Below, piece after piece: positions 8,972 to 17,650 of a DNA stretch of 64,000 bases. The translations under genes were made by a program, and so were the position numbers. Source of the stretch: Methylocystis sp. H62 (lineage in GTDB: Bacteria > Pseudomonadota > Alphaproteobacteria > Rhizobiales > Beijerinckiaceae); assembly GCF_015709515.1 (NCBI RefSeq), contig NZ_JADNQZ010000049.1, positions 62,001-126,000 on the forward strand, in the 5' to 3' direction. The notes beneath the pieces were generated by a model that saw only the letters and a list, made by a program, of their open reading frames with translations, searched no databases and was not told the DNA's origin. Position 1 is the first letter of the stretch, and every line of letters starts with the position of its first letter.

Positions 8972-9116
8972 TGCAAAGTCCTCGTGAAAGAGCCGCAGTG
9001 GCGAATTAAGCAGAGCGGCGCTGAAATCAAGAGCGGGTCCGAAGAACAGTCAGGAAGTAGCGATTCGGTCACAGCTACGGATCGGCGGCGGCGACCCGGA
9101 TGCATTGACGTTGCGA

Positions 9117-10094
9117 TCAATCTCGCCGCGCCAAATTCTCCTCCGGTGCGCCCAGCTCCAAACTGATCCCCTGCATCTTGAGATGAGCCCAGTTCTTGAG
9201 GTCTTTCACGGTAAAGCCTTTCAAGAACGGATTTCCATTGACGATTTTTTCGCGGGTTTTGCCCGGCTGTCCGTCGACGCTGGCGATCACGGTAGCCGCA
9301 TCGACCTCTTCCGGCGCGGACAGGATGGCCGCCGCGCCGCCGGGTCCGGCAAAATGCGCCAGATAAAGAGATCCGGGCGTGACCGGCAGACCCTTCTTCA
9401 TCAGGATCGACGTGTTCTGCTCGACATAGCGCGCCGTCATTTCTCGAGAGAGGTCAGGGTCCTTGCGTAAGTCGAGAATCTCTTTGTCGCTCAGAGCGCC
9501 GACGAGGTCGGGACGGTGCTTCTTGATCAGCCCCATCCAGGTGGCGCTGATGAACTGTCCCAGTCCGGCCGCGGAGGAAAACTTGTTTCTAGCGTCCGGA
9601 TTTCCCTGTGACTCGGACAGGGTGATCCTGTCGACCAGAGCCTTGAGCGACGAGGCGGCCTGATCGGGAAAAGCTGGAAAATGAACGTCGTGGAAGTGCA
9701 GTTTCAGTCCGAATCCGACGGCGAAGATCAGCATTAGAGCGACTGGAGAAACGCGTGTGCTTTGTTCGTCGTGGGCCTGCCTGCGCGTGGCGCAAGCTTC
9801 TTCCCGATAAGGCGCGGTCAGGCTGATATATTCAGCGGTCTGTGGTTGTATTTGCGCGCTTTTGAGAGAGGACAGAACACTTTGCAGCGTCTGGTCGTCG
9901 AACCCCAGATTGATCCTGATCTCGACCTTTCTTCCTGCGTCTGAACTCTCTCTGTCAGAGACCAACGTCGCGTGTTCGCAAGCGGAAATTCTGACCGCGG
10001 CTTCTGCCCCCGCGCAAGCTGGCGAAGCTTTGTCCTCGCGTGCTCGCACGCTCGCTTCTTGGGACGTCTCGTTTGGAGAGCTTGCCTCGTCCAT
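9117..10094 (-). CDS. Membrane-anchored lysozyme-like transglycosylase (SLT fold)
   Basis: 325 residues. A polar N-terminal 115 residues precedes one membrane segment (about residues 117-130), then a lysozyme-like SLT domain: ITLSESQGNPDARN holds the likely catalytic Glu161, followed by SSAAGLGQFISATW and YLAHFAGPGGAAAIL, all standard for lytic transglycosylases. The catalytic domain should be periplasmic and cleave peptidoglycan glycan strands. The N-terminal part contains KVEIRINLGFDDQTLQSVLS, which resembles a small ligand or coiled module but is not recognised. It is monocistronic. The cytoplasmic extension ahead of the anchor is unusual for SLT enzymes. Confidence 0.78.
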   Translation of the reverse strand: MDEASSPNETSQEASVRAREDKASPACAGAEAAVRISACEHATLVSDRESSDAGRKVEIRINLGFDDQTLQSVLSSLKSAQIQPQTAEYISLTAPYREEACATRRQAHDEQSTRVSPVALMLIFAVGFGLKLHFHDVHFPAFPDQAASSLKALVDRITLSESQGNPDARNKFSSAAGLGQFISATWMGLIKKHRPDLVGALSDKEILDLRKDPDLSREMTARYVEQNTSILMKKGLPVTPGSLYLAHFAGPGGAAAILSAPEEVDAATVIASVDGQPGKTREKIVNGNPFLKGFTVKDLKNWAHLKMQGISLELGAPEENLARRD

Positions 10095-10499
10095 CAGCTC
10101 ACTCCTCGCTTGTGTGGCGAATATCCAATGGCAGACGAAGGGAGCAGCATCCTGTTATCAAACTGTAAACGATGCTTAGGAAAGCGAGCTTGCGCGGGTC
10201 TGGGAAAGGCGCAGCGCCTCGGCGCTTTGAAAATCGCCTCAATCTTCCGACGCCTGCTTCGAGCCTGAAACTGATTGAGGAAGATCGGCATTCAAAATTC
10301 GCGAGAGGGCTGGGAGCCTCATGAAGAAGCATTTTATTGCCGTGGAACGAACGATTTCCTTCCGGATCAATTCTATTTTCTGAATCATGGTGTTTGAAAT
10401 ATTTGCGTGGCTGCGGCGCAAGTCGCGCAGGTTGTTAATCCATTCTCAAGCAATCAGCGTGAGGCTCAAAAATCTTGCGCTCCCATTCGAAGGCTTGCC
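10095..10499. other. 405-bp gene-free spacer
   Basis: The stretch separates the divergent transglycosylase and coiled-coil genes and should hold both promoters. It is locally AT-richer at about 10260-10400. A short palindrome, GGCGCAGCGCC at about 10210, was the only structure seen. No RNA gene, tandem repeat or convincing reading frame was found. Confidence 0.5.
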
Positions 10500-11264
10500 A
10501 TGACCGAGCAAACGGGATTTGCCGCCCTCGACCTTAGCCCTGCCGCGGCGCCTGCGGCTGATGTTCCGGAGCTGAAGGTAGGGACCGCGGACGCGGCGAT
10601 CTCCGCAGATGTGTCTGATCATTCCAAGGCGACTGCCGCGCAACGCCTGCTGCCGGCGTTCAAAAGCGCTTTCATCCACGGCTCACGGCTTCTTTGGACT
10701 GCGTTGCTCTATGGCGCCGCCGCACTCGCCGGCTGGCTCATCGCCGAGGCAGCCTGGCCGACGGTCTCCGCCTTGCCGGATCTCGTCCGAACGATGGCGA
10801 CGCAGGAAAACGCCGAGCGCGCCGCCGCTCTGCGAACCGCGCAGAAGACGGAGGAGGACATTCGTGCGCTCCGCGCTGAGATGGAGGCGATGCGATCTTC
10901 GATGCAAGCGGCGTCTCCCGGCGCCGACGCTGTCGAAACTCTTGGCAAACGTATCGACGCGATGAAGACGGAAACGAACTCCGCAATCGGCGCGCTGTCC
11001 GGTCAGGTCGAAGGACTGCGGCGCGACGCGGCCGCCAAGCCTGCGCCGACAGGCGCGTCCTCGGAGCAAGCCGGCGCGCGTTCGCCGCGAAGCGAATACG
11101 TCATCCTCGAACAAGGCGCGTCGCGGCGGACGACCGTCTCCGCGACCGTGAAAGTCGGCGAGGGACTGCGGCGCCCCAAAATACGTCGCGGGGACGCGTT
11201 CGAACCGGCAAGATATCCGGACGCGCCCGGCGCGCCGCGCCCGCTCGGCGCCTACGGACGGTAG
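10500..11264 (+). CDS. Membrane-anchored coiled-coil protein of unknown function
   Basis: 254 residues from MTEQTGFAALD. An alanine-rich, acidic cytoplasmic N-terminus is followed by a single membrane segment (about residues 63-82). A predicted coiled coil (about 100-178, heptad-like with ENAERAAALRTAQKTEEDI and ALRAEMEAMRSSM) follows, then a proline/arginine-rich tail. There is no enzymatic motif. The topology (anchor then coiled coil) resembles cell-envelope scaffold proteins, which is only a description. An in-frame upstream start at 10407 was not used because the added residues are not protein-like. Confidence 0.7.
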   Translation: MTEQTGFAALDLSPAAAPAADVPELKVGTADAAISADVSDHSKATAAQRLLPAFKSAFIHGSRLLWTALLYGAAALAGWLIAEAAWPTVSALPDLVRTMATQENAERAAALRTAQKTEEDIRALRAEMEAMRSSMQAASPGADAVETLGKRIDAMKTETNSAIGALSGQVEGLRRDAAAKPAPTGASSEQAGARSPRSEYVILEQGASRRTTVSATVKVGEGLRRPKIRRGDAFEPARYPDAPGAPRPLGAYGR

Positions 11265-11525
11265 GATAGAGGAGTCGACCGGATCGCTTACTATCGTGGC
11301 GCAGCTTGGGCGACCTGAATCGAACTTTGTACGCGCCCTAAATTGACGGACGACTTATCCGTCCAAGGCGAGGTAATGGCGACCGCGACTAAAACTATTC
11401 ATCGAAGAGAATGCCCAGTTTGGAGGCCTGGAGGATTGGAGTTTCCCTCACGCGCAGTTTTGTTTGCTCGCCTATGCTGCTGCCGCAAGCGAGGAGCAGT
11501 TACAACGTTCGGACCTTCGAAAATG

Positions 11526-11969
11526 CTATTTGGCTTGGCCGCCTACGACACAAACGAAGCGGTCATTGAGATTGACCTCGACTGATCCGTTGTCGCCCTC
11601 GAAGATCATGACGCCAGCAAGACGTATCACCTGGGAGCCCTCTGCATACATGACAAACCTGTTTTTTGCGAGCAGCGCTGCCGCGTTAAACGGCCGCGGT
11701 CCAATCTTGGATATTACATATGTCAGACAGACGCCGCGGTCGTTGCAATATTTCTGTCCCTCAAATCTTACTACATACGCAATATGTTCGATGTTCAACA
11801 TGCGCGGCGCAGCATCGGGTGGTATCTTGTCGCCCAAGAGGCGCTCTATATCCCGAATTCTTCCTCGAGGCGGCGGCGCCGTAATTTCATGTGAACTCGA
11901 GAAGGCGTAAGCTCCCGTGGAGCATTCCAGCAGGGCAATTACGATTGGGATAATGTAGGACGTCCTCAC
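11526..11969 (-). CDS. Secreted protein of unknown function
   Basis: 147 residues with a signal peptide (MRTSYIIPIVIALLECSTGAYA). The mature part contains HIAYVVRFEGQKYCNDRGVCLTYVIS, with two cysteines 6 residues apart that could form a disulfide, and ends NLNDRFVCVVGGQAK. No family is recognised. The region has lower GC than its neighbours, which is compatible with transfer or relaxed selection. Confidence 0.55.
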   Translation of the reverse strand: MRTSYIIPIVIALLECSTGAYAFSSSHEITAPPPRGRIRDIERLLGDKIPPDAAPRMLNIEHIAYVVRFEGQKYCNDRGVCLTYVISKIGPRPFNAAALLAKNRFVMYAEGSQVIRLAGVMIFEGDNGSVEVNLNDRFVCVVGGQAK

Positions 11970-12067
11970 AATCCATGCTCGCCGAATGGACAGCTTTCGA
12001 AAACCTTAGCCTCGGCGTTTTGGTTTGCTCGTCAGCAACGGCGCCGTCCAGCACTCAATCTACTAAG

Positions 12068-12152
12068 TGGTGCCCCTGGCCGGAGTCGAACCAGCACTCC
12101 TTGCGGAACTCGATTTTGAGTCGAGCGCGTCTACCAATTCCGCCACAGGGGC
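12068..12152 (-). tRNA. tRNA-Leu(CAA)
   Basis: Read on the minus strand the 85 bases form a complete class II tRNA. The acceptor stem GCCCCTG pairs with CAGGGGC, the anticodon arm is CTCGA-CTCAAAA-TCGAG giving anticodon CAA, there is a variable arm, the T arm is GCTGGTTCGACTCCGGC, and the 3' CCA is encoded (12068-12070). It decodes UUG. The gene stands alone; no integrase or duplicated tRNA end is nearby. Confidence 0.97.
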
Positions 12153-12175
12153 CCTGCCGGCGGGAAGCCGGCGAA

Positions 12176-12200
12176 GCGGCGCGGATATTAGCCGCGCCGC
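12176..12200. repeat. Perfect 9-bp inverted repeat upstream of tRNA-Leu
   Basis: GCGGCGCGG (12176-12184), a 7-base AT-rich loop, then CCGCGCCGC (12192-12200). It lies 24 bases beyond the 5' end of the tRNA gene, in its promoter region. There is no T run, so it is not a classical terminator. It may be a fragment of a REP-type palindrome. Confidence 0.6.
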
Positions 12201-12283
12201 GGCGCCCGTCAACCCGCGAAACTTCTTTCTTCAACGCTTACGTGCTATGCGCGGGCAGCGCGCCGCGCCAACCCCGGGAACAG

Positions 12284-12862
12284 ATGAAAAAGCTCTACGA
12301 CTGGACCATGTCGCTCGCCGCGAGCCGGCATGCGCCCCTGGCGCTCGGCGCGATCGCTTTTGCGGAGAGCTCCTTCTTCCCAGTGCCGCCCGACGTGATC
12401 CTCGTGCCGATGACGCTCGCCGAGCCGAAGAAGGCCTGGTATTTCGCCGGCATCTGCACGATCGCCTCGGTCGCGGGCGGGGCGCTCGGCTACGCGTTCG
12501 GCGCGCTGTTCTACGATACGATCGGCCAGTGGCTGATCAATCTCTATGGCTACGGCGAGAAGATGGAGGCGCTGCGCGCCTTCTACGCGCAATGGGGGGC
12601 GATCTTCATCCTGGTCAAGGGCTTCACGCCCATCCCCTTTAAGCTCGTGACCATCGTCTCGGGGCTTCTCGCCTATAATTTCCCGCTGTTCATCGTGCTG
12701 TCGATGGTGACGCGCGGCGCGCGGTTTTTCGTGCTGGCGGCGGCGATCAATCATTTCGGCGATCCGATCCGCGCGAAGCTCGAAAGCCACTTCGGACTTT
12801 TCATCGCGTCGCTGGCGGTGATCGTCGTCGCCGGATTCGCCCTTGCGGCGAAGATGTTTTGA
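12284..12862 (+). CDS. YqaA/DedA-like inner-membrane protein
   Basis: 192 residues with about five membrane segments. The motif FAESSFFPVPPDVILVPM near residue 30 and GFTPIPFKLVTIVSGLLAYN near residue 120 are the hallmarks of the SNARE-associated/DedA superfamily, YqaA branch. Members are linked to envelope integrity and probably lipid transport. The stop (TGA 12860-12862) overlaps a possible TTG start of dsbB, so the two genes form an operon. Confidence 0.88.
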   Translation: MKKLYDWTMSLAASRHAPLALGAIAFAESSFFPVPPDVILVPMTLAEPKKAWYFAGICTIASVAGGALGYAFGALFYDTIGQWLINLYGYGEKMEALRAFYAQWGAIFILVKGFTPIPFKLVTIVSGLLAYNFPLFIVLSMVTRGARFFVLAAAINHFGDPIRAKLESHFGLFIASLAVIVVAGFALAAKMF

Positions 12863-12879
12863 GCGCGAGAGTCAATCGA

Positions 12880-13392
12880 ATGGCGTGGCGCAGCGTCGTT
12901 CATTGCATCTTCGAGCCGCGCAACGCCTCGCTCCTCATCCTCGCCGCCGCCGTGGCGGCGATCGGCGGCGCCTGGGCTTATGAGTCGCTCGGCTATCTGC
13001 CGTGCGAGCTTTGCTACAAGGAGCGCGTGCCGTACTACGCGGCGTTCGCGCTCGCGCCGCTTGCCGCCTTCGCCGCGCAGACGGGCAGGAAGAGTGTGGC
13101 CCGCGCAGCCTTCCTGGCGATGGCGCTGCTTTTTGCCGGCAACGCCATCCTTTCGATCTATCATTCGGGCGTCGAGTGGAAGATTTTCGCCGGGCCGTCC
13201 GACTGTTCGGGGCCGCTGTCGACCGCGCCGTCGGTCGCCGATTTCATGAAGCAGCTTCAAGCGGTGAAAGTCGTGCGCTGCGACGAGCCGAATCTATGGA
13301 TTTTCGGCCTGACGTTGGCGAATTGGAACGTCGCGATTTCCGCGGCGCTGGCGTGGATGGCCGTCGTCGGCGCGCGCCGCATACGATCTTAG
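12880..13392 (+). CDS. dsbB: Disulfide bond formation protein B
   Basis: 170 residues, four membrane helices. DsbB oxidises periplasmic DsbA and passes electrons to quinone. The first cysteine pair is CELC (residues 42 and 45) in the first periplasmic loop. The second pair is Cys in GPSDCSG and in VVRCDEP in the long second loop, so both active pairs are present. The ATG at 12880 was preferred to TTG at 12859, though the latter overlaps the stop of the YqaA-like gene. No dsbA is nearby. Confidence 0.93.
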   Translation: MAWRSVVHCIFEPRNASLLILAAAVAAIGGAWAYESLGYLPCELCYKERVPYYAAFALAPLAAFAAQTGRKSVARAAFLAMALLFAGNAILSIYHSGVEWKIFAGPSDCSGPLSTAPSVADFMKQLQAVKVVRCDEPNLWIFGLTLANWNVAISAALAWMAVVGARRIRS

Positions 13393-13451
13393 TTCGGCGC
13401 CCAGTCGGCGCTCATGGCGTCTTGACCCGAAGTTCGTTGAGACGCTTTCCT

Positions 13452-14633
13452 TTAGCCCGCCGCCAGCCTGGCGCTCGCCCTGAGCTTTTCCGTCTCACTC
13501 TTCAGCTGTCCGCAGGCGGCGAGAATGTCGCGCCCGCGCGGCGTGCGCACCGGGCTGGCATAGCCGGCGTTGAAGACGATGTCGGAGAAGCGCTCGATCG
13601 TTTCCCAATCCGAACATTCGAAGGGCGCGCCCGGCCAGGGATTGAAGGGGATCAGATTGATCTTTGCCGGCAGGCCTTTCAGGAGCCGCACCAGTTCCCT
13701 GGCGTCGGCGGGCGAGTCGTTCACGCCCTTCAGCATCACATATTCGAAGGTGATCCGCCTTGCGTTCGACGCGCCGGGATAGTCGCGGCAGGCCTGCAGC
13801 AGCTCTTTGATCGGATATTTCTTGTTCAGCGGCACGAGTTCGTTGCGCAGCTCGTCGCGCACCGCGTGCAGCGAAATCGCCAGCGCCGGCCCGCATTCTG
13901 AGCCTAAGCGTTCAAACTGCGGCACGACGCCGGAGGTCGATACGGTGATGCGGCGCTTGGACAGCGCCAGCCCGTCGCCGTCGGCCATGACTTCGACCGC
14001 CGCCATGACATTGTCGAGATTATAGAGCGGCTCGCCCATGCCCATGAAGACGATGTTGGAGACGGCGCGCACGCCTTCGCCGGCCGGCACCAGCCCGTCC
14101 GTCGGCCGTTCGCGATCAGGAAAATCGCCGAGCCGCTGCCGGGCGACGAGCAATTGCCCGACAATCTCGGCGCTCGTCAGATTGCGCACGAGCCGCTGCG
14201 TGCCCGTGTGGCAGAAGCTGCAATTCAAGGTGCAGCCCACCTGCGATGAGACGCAAAGCGTTCCGCGGTCGCGTTCGGGAATATAAACGCATTCGACTTC
14301 GGCGCCCTTGTCGAAGGCGTCGACCGGCTGCAGCCGCAGCAGCCATTTGCGCGTGCCGTCGACGGAAATCTGCTCCTCGACGATCTCCGGCAGGCGCAGC
14401 GCAAAGGCGTCGGCAAGCTGCGCCCGCATCGTTTTCGAGACATTCAGCATCTCGCCAAAGTCGCGCGCGCCGCGGAAATAGACCCAATGCCAGATCTGCG
14501 ACACGCGCATGCGGATCTCGCGCTCGGGAAGCCCGAAGGCGCGCAAGGCGTCGCCGATCTCGGCGCGGGTCATGCCGGCGAGCGAAGGCTTAAGCGTCAT
14601 CGTGGGCGCAACGGGAGTGTCGGATAGGCGCAT
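13452..14633 (-). CDS. rlmN: Dual-specificity RNA methyltransferase RlmN
   Basis: 393 residues. This radical-SAM enzyme makes 2-methyladenosine at A2503 of 23S rRNA and A37 of some tRNAs. The radical-SAM cluster motif CTLNCSFC, the flanking [15 protein letters not shown] context, MGMGEPLYN and a C-terminal catalytic cysteine in DILAACGQL are all present. The N-terminal [20 protein letters not shown] matches the family. A second possible start is MTLKPSL, 11 residues in. It is a single gene, convergent with dsbB. Confidence 0.97.
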   Translation of the reverse strand: MRLSDTPVAPTMTLKPSLAGMTRAEIGDALRAFGLPEREIRMRVSQIWHWVYFRGARDFGEMLNVSKTMRAQLADAFALRLPEIVEEQISVDGTRKWLLRLQPVDAFDKGAEVECVYIPERDRGTLCVSSQVGCTLNCSFCHTGTQRLVRNLTSAEIVGQLLVARQRLGDFPDRERPTDGLVPAGEGVRAVSNIVFMGMGEPLYNLDNVMAAVEVMADGDGLALSKRRITVSTSGVVPQFERLGSECGPALAISLHAVRDELRNELVPLNKKYPIKELLQACRDYPGASNARRITFEYVMLKGVNDSPADARELVRLLKGLPAKINLIPFNPWPGAPFECSDWETIERFSDIVFNAGYASPVRTPRGRDILAACGQLKSETEKLRASARLAAG

Positions 14634-14711
14634 GAAATCCTCGGAACAGCGTTCCTTATATCATGTCTTCGCGCGATATTTTGAGAGCGCCATCCATGGA
14701 CGCTGCGCGGA

Positions 14712-15203
14712 TCAGCCGGCGGGCGCTTCCCTGTTCTGCATCGACTGCAGGAAGCGTTTCCAGTTTTCAGGCGTCACGACCTCGCGGTAGCGGGCGGTCT
14801 GGGCAGGGTCCAGGAATTCCAGCATGAATGCGCCTTCGACCCACACTTCCGACAGCTGGAACAATCCGCCGCCGCGATCGCAAGCCCGCGCCGGCCAGCC
14901 GGCCCGTGTCGCGATGGCGATAATCTCCTCCGCGGGCCGAGCCACGCAAATCGCGAGATGCGCTTCGGAAAGACGCGTTCCCTGATTTTGCGGGGTCCAA
15001 TAGCCTTCGTCAGGGCCGCAGGCCAGCACATGGCCGCGCGGCGCGATCTCAAGCTCGACTTCGCCGTCGCCCGACCACGCCATCCAGGAGTTGGTGCCCG
15101 CAGGCGGGAAGGGCGTCGCTTCGCCCTGCATGATCTCGGCAAGCACTTTGGCGACGACTTCCGGATTGTCCGCCGGAATGGAAGCGTGGGCGATGCAGGT
15201 CAT
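14712..15203 (-). CDS. Protein of unknown function co-transcribed with TetR regulator
   Basis: 163 residues, no signal or membrane segment. Segments such as NSWMAWSGDGEVELEIAPRGHVL and TRLSEAHLAICVARPAEEIIAIATRAGWPARACDRGGGLF are loosely reminiscent of glyoxalase/VOC-like beta-alpha folds, but metal ligands cannot be identified and the assignment is not safe. Its ATG overlaps the TetR stop in an ATGA arrangement, so it is the second gene of the repressor operon and probably shares its induction. Confidence 0.6.
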   Translation of the reverse strand: MTCIAHASIPADNPEVVAKVLAEIMQGEATPFPPAGTNSWMAWSGDGEVELEIAPRGHVLACGPDEGYWTPQNQGTRLSEAHLAICVARPAEEIIAIATRAGWPARACDRGGGLFQLSEVWVEGAFMLEFLDPAQTARYREVVTPENWKRFLQSMQNREAPAG

Positions 15204-15832
15204 TTTTCTTCTCCATCTCGAAAATCACTTGCCTGTGAAAAATCGCGTTCATCGGCGGCCGAGCGGCGACCGAGCAGAACGGCGATCGCCTCGGACGCCG
15301 CGCGGCCGGCCTCAACGCCGTCCATTCCCCAGAAATCCCTGAGCGCCGACCAGGCGTAGGCGCTGTCGATCAGCTGGACGATCGCGGCGCGCCGGCGCTG
15401 GGCCACGCCATCCATCTCGGGCAGCGCGTCGGCGACGCAGGCGAGCATCGCCGTCTGACGCTGCGGGTTCGAGCTTAAGCGCATTTCGCGGCCGGTTTCG
15501 GATGAGATCGACGCTCTGATCAGTCCCTCGTCTTCGTCAAATCGAGGGAAAAGCCGCAGCGGCGTGGCGATCAGATCGTCAGCGGTCTGCGGAAAGCCCG
15601 AACTGCCGACGCGCGCCTGCATGCGCGGCCAGACCGCCTTCAAGAGATCCTCGCGGGTCAGGAAGTGACGGTAGACCGTTCGCTCGGTCACCTTTGCCCG
15701 CTCGGCCACTTTGGCGATGGTGAGGGCGTCCAGCTTTGCCTCGCGCATCTCGTCGATCGTGGCGTCGAGAATACGCATTCGCGTATGATCCTTGTGGGCC
15801 TCGCGAAGAGATGTCAGTTCATGTGACGTCAT
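15200..15832 (-). CDS. TetR-family transcriptional repressor
   Basis: 210 residues. The N-terminal HTH (about residues 18-65) reads RILDATIDEMREAKLDALTIAKVAERAKVTERTVYRHFLTREDLLKAVW, a canonical TetR pattern. The C-terminal ligand domain is not assigned. The gene diverges from a multidrug exporter, and a perfect 8+8 palindrome overlaps its own start codon, so autoregulation and control of the exporter are likely. Inference: it is released by a substrate of the exporter. Confidence 0.9.
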   Translation of the reverse strand: MTSHELTSLREAHKDHTRMRILDATIDEMREAKLDALTIAKVAERAKVTERTVYRHFLTREDLLKAVWPRMQARVGSSGFPQTADDLIATPLRLFPRFDEDEGLIRASISSETGREMRLSSNPQRQTAMLACVADALPEMDGVAQRRRAAIVQLIDSAYAWSALRDFWGMDGVEAGRAASEAIAVLLGRRSAADERDFSQASDFRDGEEK

Positions 15833-15849
15833 GTCATAGTGTATGACAT
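15831..15849. promoter_or_regulatory. Probable TetR operator
   Basis: ATGTCATAGTGTATGACAT is a perfect inverted repeat with 8-bp arms and a 3-bp spacer. Its left end overlaps the repressor start codon (15830-15832). A further TGACGTCA palindrome lies just inside the repressor gene (15824-15831). Size and location fit a TetR dimer site controlling the repressor and the divergent exporter. Confidence 0.75.
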
Positions 15850-16007
15850 TTGCCTCTCGCGGATGTCAAGCGCGCGTGCGATCTTCAAGACTCGATCGTG
15901 CTTTCAAGGCTCGCTGCGACGCCGGGCAGGGGGCGTTTATTGATGTCATTCAGCAAAACCGATAAACGCTGCGCGCTCACGCCCAAGAGGGCCGACGGAG
16001 CGACTCC

Positions 16008-17564
16008 TTGCACAGCGCCGCGCCAGACGCATCCGATCCTTCGCTCAAGGCGACCCGCCGGGAGTGGATCGGGCTCGCCATCCTCGCTCTGCCCTGCCTG
16101 GTCTATGCGATGGACTTCACGGTGCTCAATCTCGCCATTCCGGCGCTGACGGCGGAGCTGCGGCCGAGCGCGTCGCAGCTGCTGTGGATCATCGACATCT
16201 ACGGCTTCATGGTGTCCGGCTTCCTGATGATCATGGGCGGGCTCGGCGATCGCCTCGGCCGGCGCAAGGTGCTGCTGCTGGGCGCCGCGGCGTTCGGCGC
16301 CGTATCGATCCTGGCGGCATTCTCGAAATCGGCGCAGATGCTGATTTTTGCGCGCGCCGCGCTCGGCGTTGCGGGAGCGACCCTCGCGCCGTCGACGCTG
16401 TCGCTGCTCGCCAACATGTTCCGCGATCCGTCGGAACGCACCTTTGCGGTCAGCATGTGGATTTCGAGCTTCTCCGCCGGCGCCATCATCGGGCCGCTCG
16501 TCGGCGGCGCGCTGATCCAATCTTTCGGCTGGGGTTCGGTCTTTCTCGCGGGCGTCCCGGTGATGGTCCTGCTGCTTGTGCTCGGGCCGATGCTACTGCC
16601 GGAATATCGCGATCCCAAGGCGGGCCGATTGGATATCGCGAGCGCGCTTCTGTCGCTCGCGGCGGTGCTGTCCTTCGTTTACGGATTGAAGCGCGCCGCC
16701 GAGGCGGGCTTCGGCGCCGACGCGATCGGAGCGGTGGCGGCAGGCGTCGCGCTCGCGTTCCTGTTCCTGCGCCGACAGTCGCGGCTCGAAGATCCTTTGA
16801 TCGATCTCGCGCTGTTTCGCTCGCGGTCGCTGAACACCGCGCTTTGCATCAACATGCTCGGCGTCTTCTTCATGTTCGGGTCGTTCATTCTGCTCGCACA
16901 GTATTTTCAGCTCGTTGCTGGTTTGACGCCGCTCGATGCAGGGTTGTGGTCGACGCCGTCGGCGATCGTCTTCATGATCGGCTCCTTCGCCACGCCCGCG
17001 CTGGCGCGCCGCATCGCGCCGGTCAATCTTCTCGCCGGCGGGCTCATCGTCGCCGCGGCTGGATTCGTCGGCCTCGCGCTGGCGGCTGGATTCTACGGGG
17101 TGCTTCTATCGTCTCTGCTCCTCGTCGGCTTCACGCCGGTGATCGCGCTGACGACGGAAATCATCGTCACATCGGCGCCGCCCGAGCGCGCCGGCGCGGC
17201 GTCAGCCTTGTCGGAAACGGCGATCGAACTCGGCGGCGCCCTTGGCATCGCCGCGCTCGGCAGTCTCGGCACGCTGATCTATCGAGCAAAAATGGCCGCC
17301 GTCGTCGCGGGGCTGTCGGCGGACATCGCTCGGGCGGCCGGCGCGACGCTTGGCGGCGCGGCGGATGCGGTCAAATTCTTGCCCGCCGAGCAGGCTGAGC
17401 GGACGCTCTCCGCCGCGCGCGACGCCTTCTGCGCCGGTTTTCAGGCGACCGCCTGGTTGGGCGCGTTGGGGCTTGTCGGCGCCGCGTTCGCGACGAAGAT
17501 TGCGCTCAAGCAAGCGCGTCCTCCGGAAGGCGCAGGCGAAAAGCCGAGTTCGGCCCCGGCGTAG
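16008..17564 (+). CDS. 14-TM drug exporter, MFS DHA2 (EmrB/QacA) family
   Basis: 518 residues with about 14 membrane helices. Motif A between helices 2 and 3 reads GGLGDRLGRRKVLLLG. DFTVLNLAIPAL in helix 1 is typical of the QacA/EmrB group (motif D1), and the motif C-like GPLVGGALIQSFGWG is in helix 5. These are proton-driven exporters of drugs or toxic organics in the inner membrane. A TTG start is preceded by GGAG (15996-15999). No EmrA-type adaptor is adjacent. Control by the divergent TetR is likely. Confidence 0.9.
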   Translation: MHSAAPDASDPSLKATRREWIGLAILALPCLVYAMDFTVLNLAIPALTAELRPSASQLLWIIDIYGFMVSGFLMIMGGLGDRLGRRKVLLLGAAAFGAVSILAAFSKSAQMLIFARAALGVAGATLAPSTLSLLANMFRDPSERTFAVSMWISSFSAGAIIGPLVGGALIQSFGWGSVFLAGVPVMVLLLVLGPMLLPEYRDPKAGRLDIASALLSLAAVLSFVYGLKRAAEAGFGADAIGAVAAGVALAFLFLRRQSRLEDPLIDLALFRSRSLNTALCINMLGVFFMFGSFILLAQYFQLVAGLTPLDAGLWSTPSAIVFMIGSFATPALARRIAPVNLLAGGLIVAAAGFVGLALAAGFYGVLLSSLLLVGFTPVIALTTEIIVTSAPPERAGAASALSETAIELGGALGIAALGSLGTLIYRAKMAAVVAGLSADIARAAGATLGGAADAVKFLPAEQAERTLSAARDAFCAGFQATAWLGALGLVGAAFATKIALKQARPPEGAGEKPSSAPA

Positions 17565-17650
17565 CATGTCGCCCGTCATGCGCTTGTCACGGCGCGCGTC
17601 GAGCTTTAGCCTTCAGCGCATTCTGTTGTTTTTTGCGCTTGGGGGATTTC

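Noticed and set aside
11343-11585. 80-codon plus-strand frame before the secreted protein gene
   Set aside because: Overlaps the opposite-strand gene, has no good ribosome site and no recognisable content.
12068-12152. Integration site at tRNA-Leu
   Set aside because: No integrase or repeated tRNA 3' end was seen within the flanking genes.
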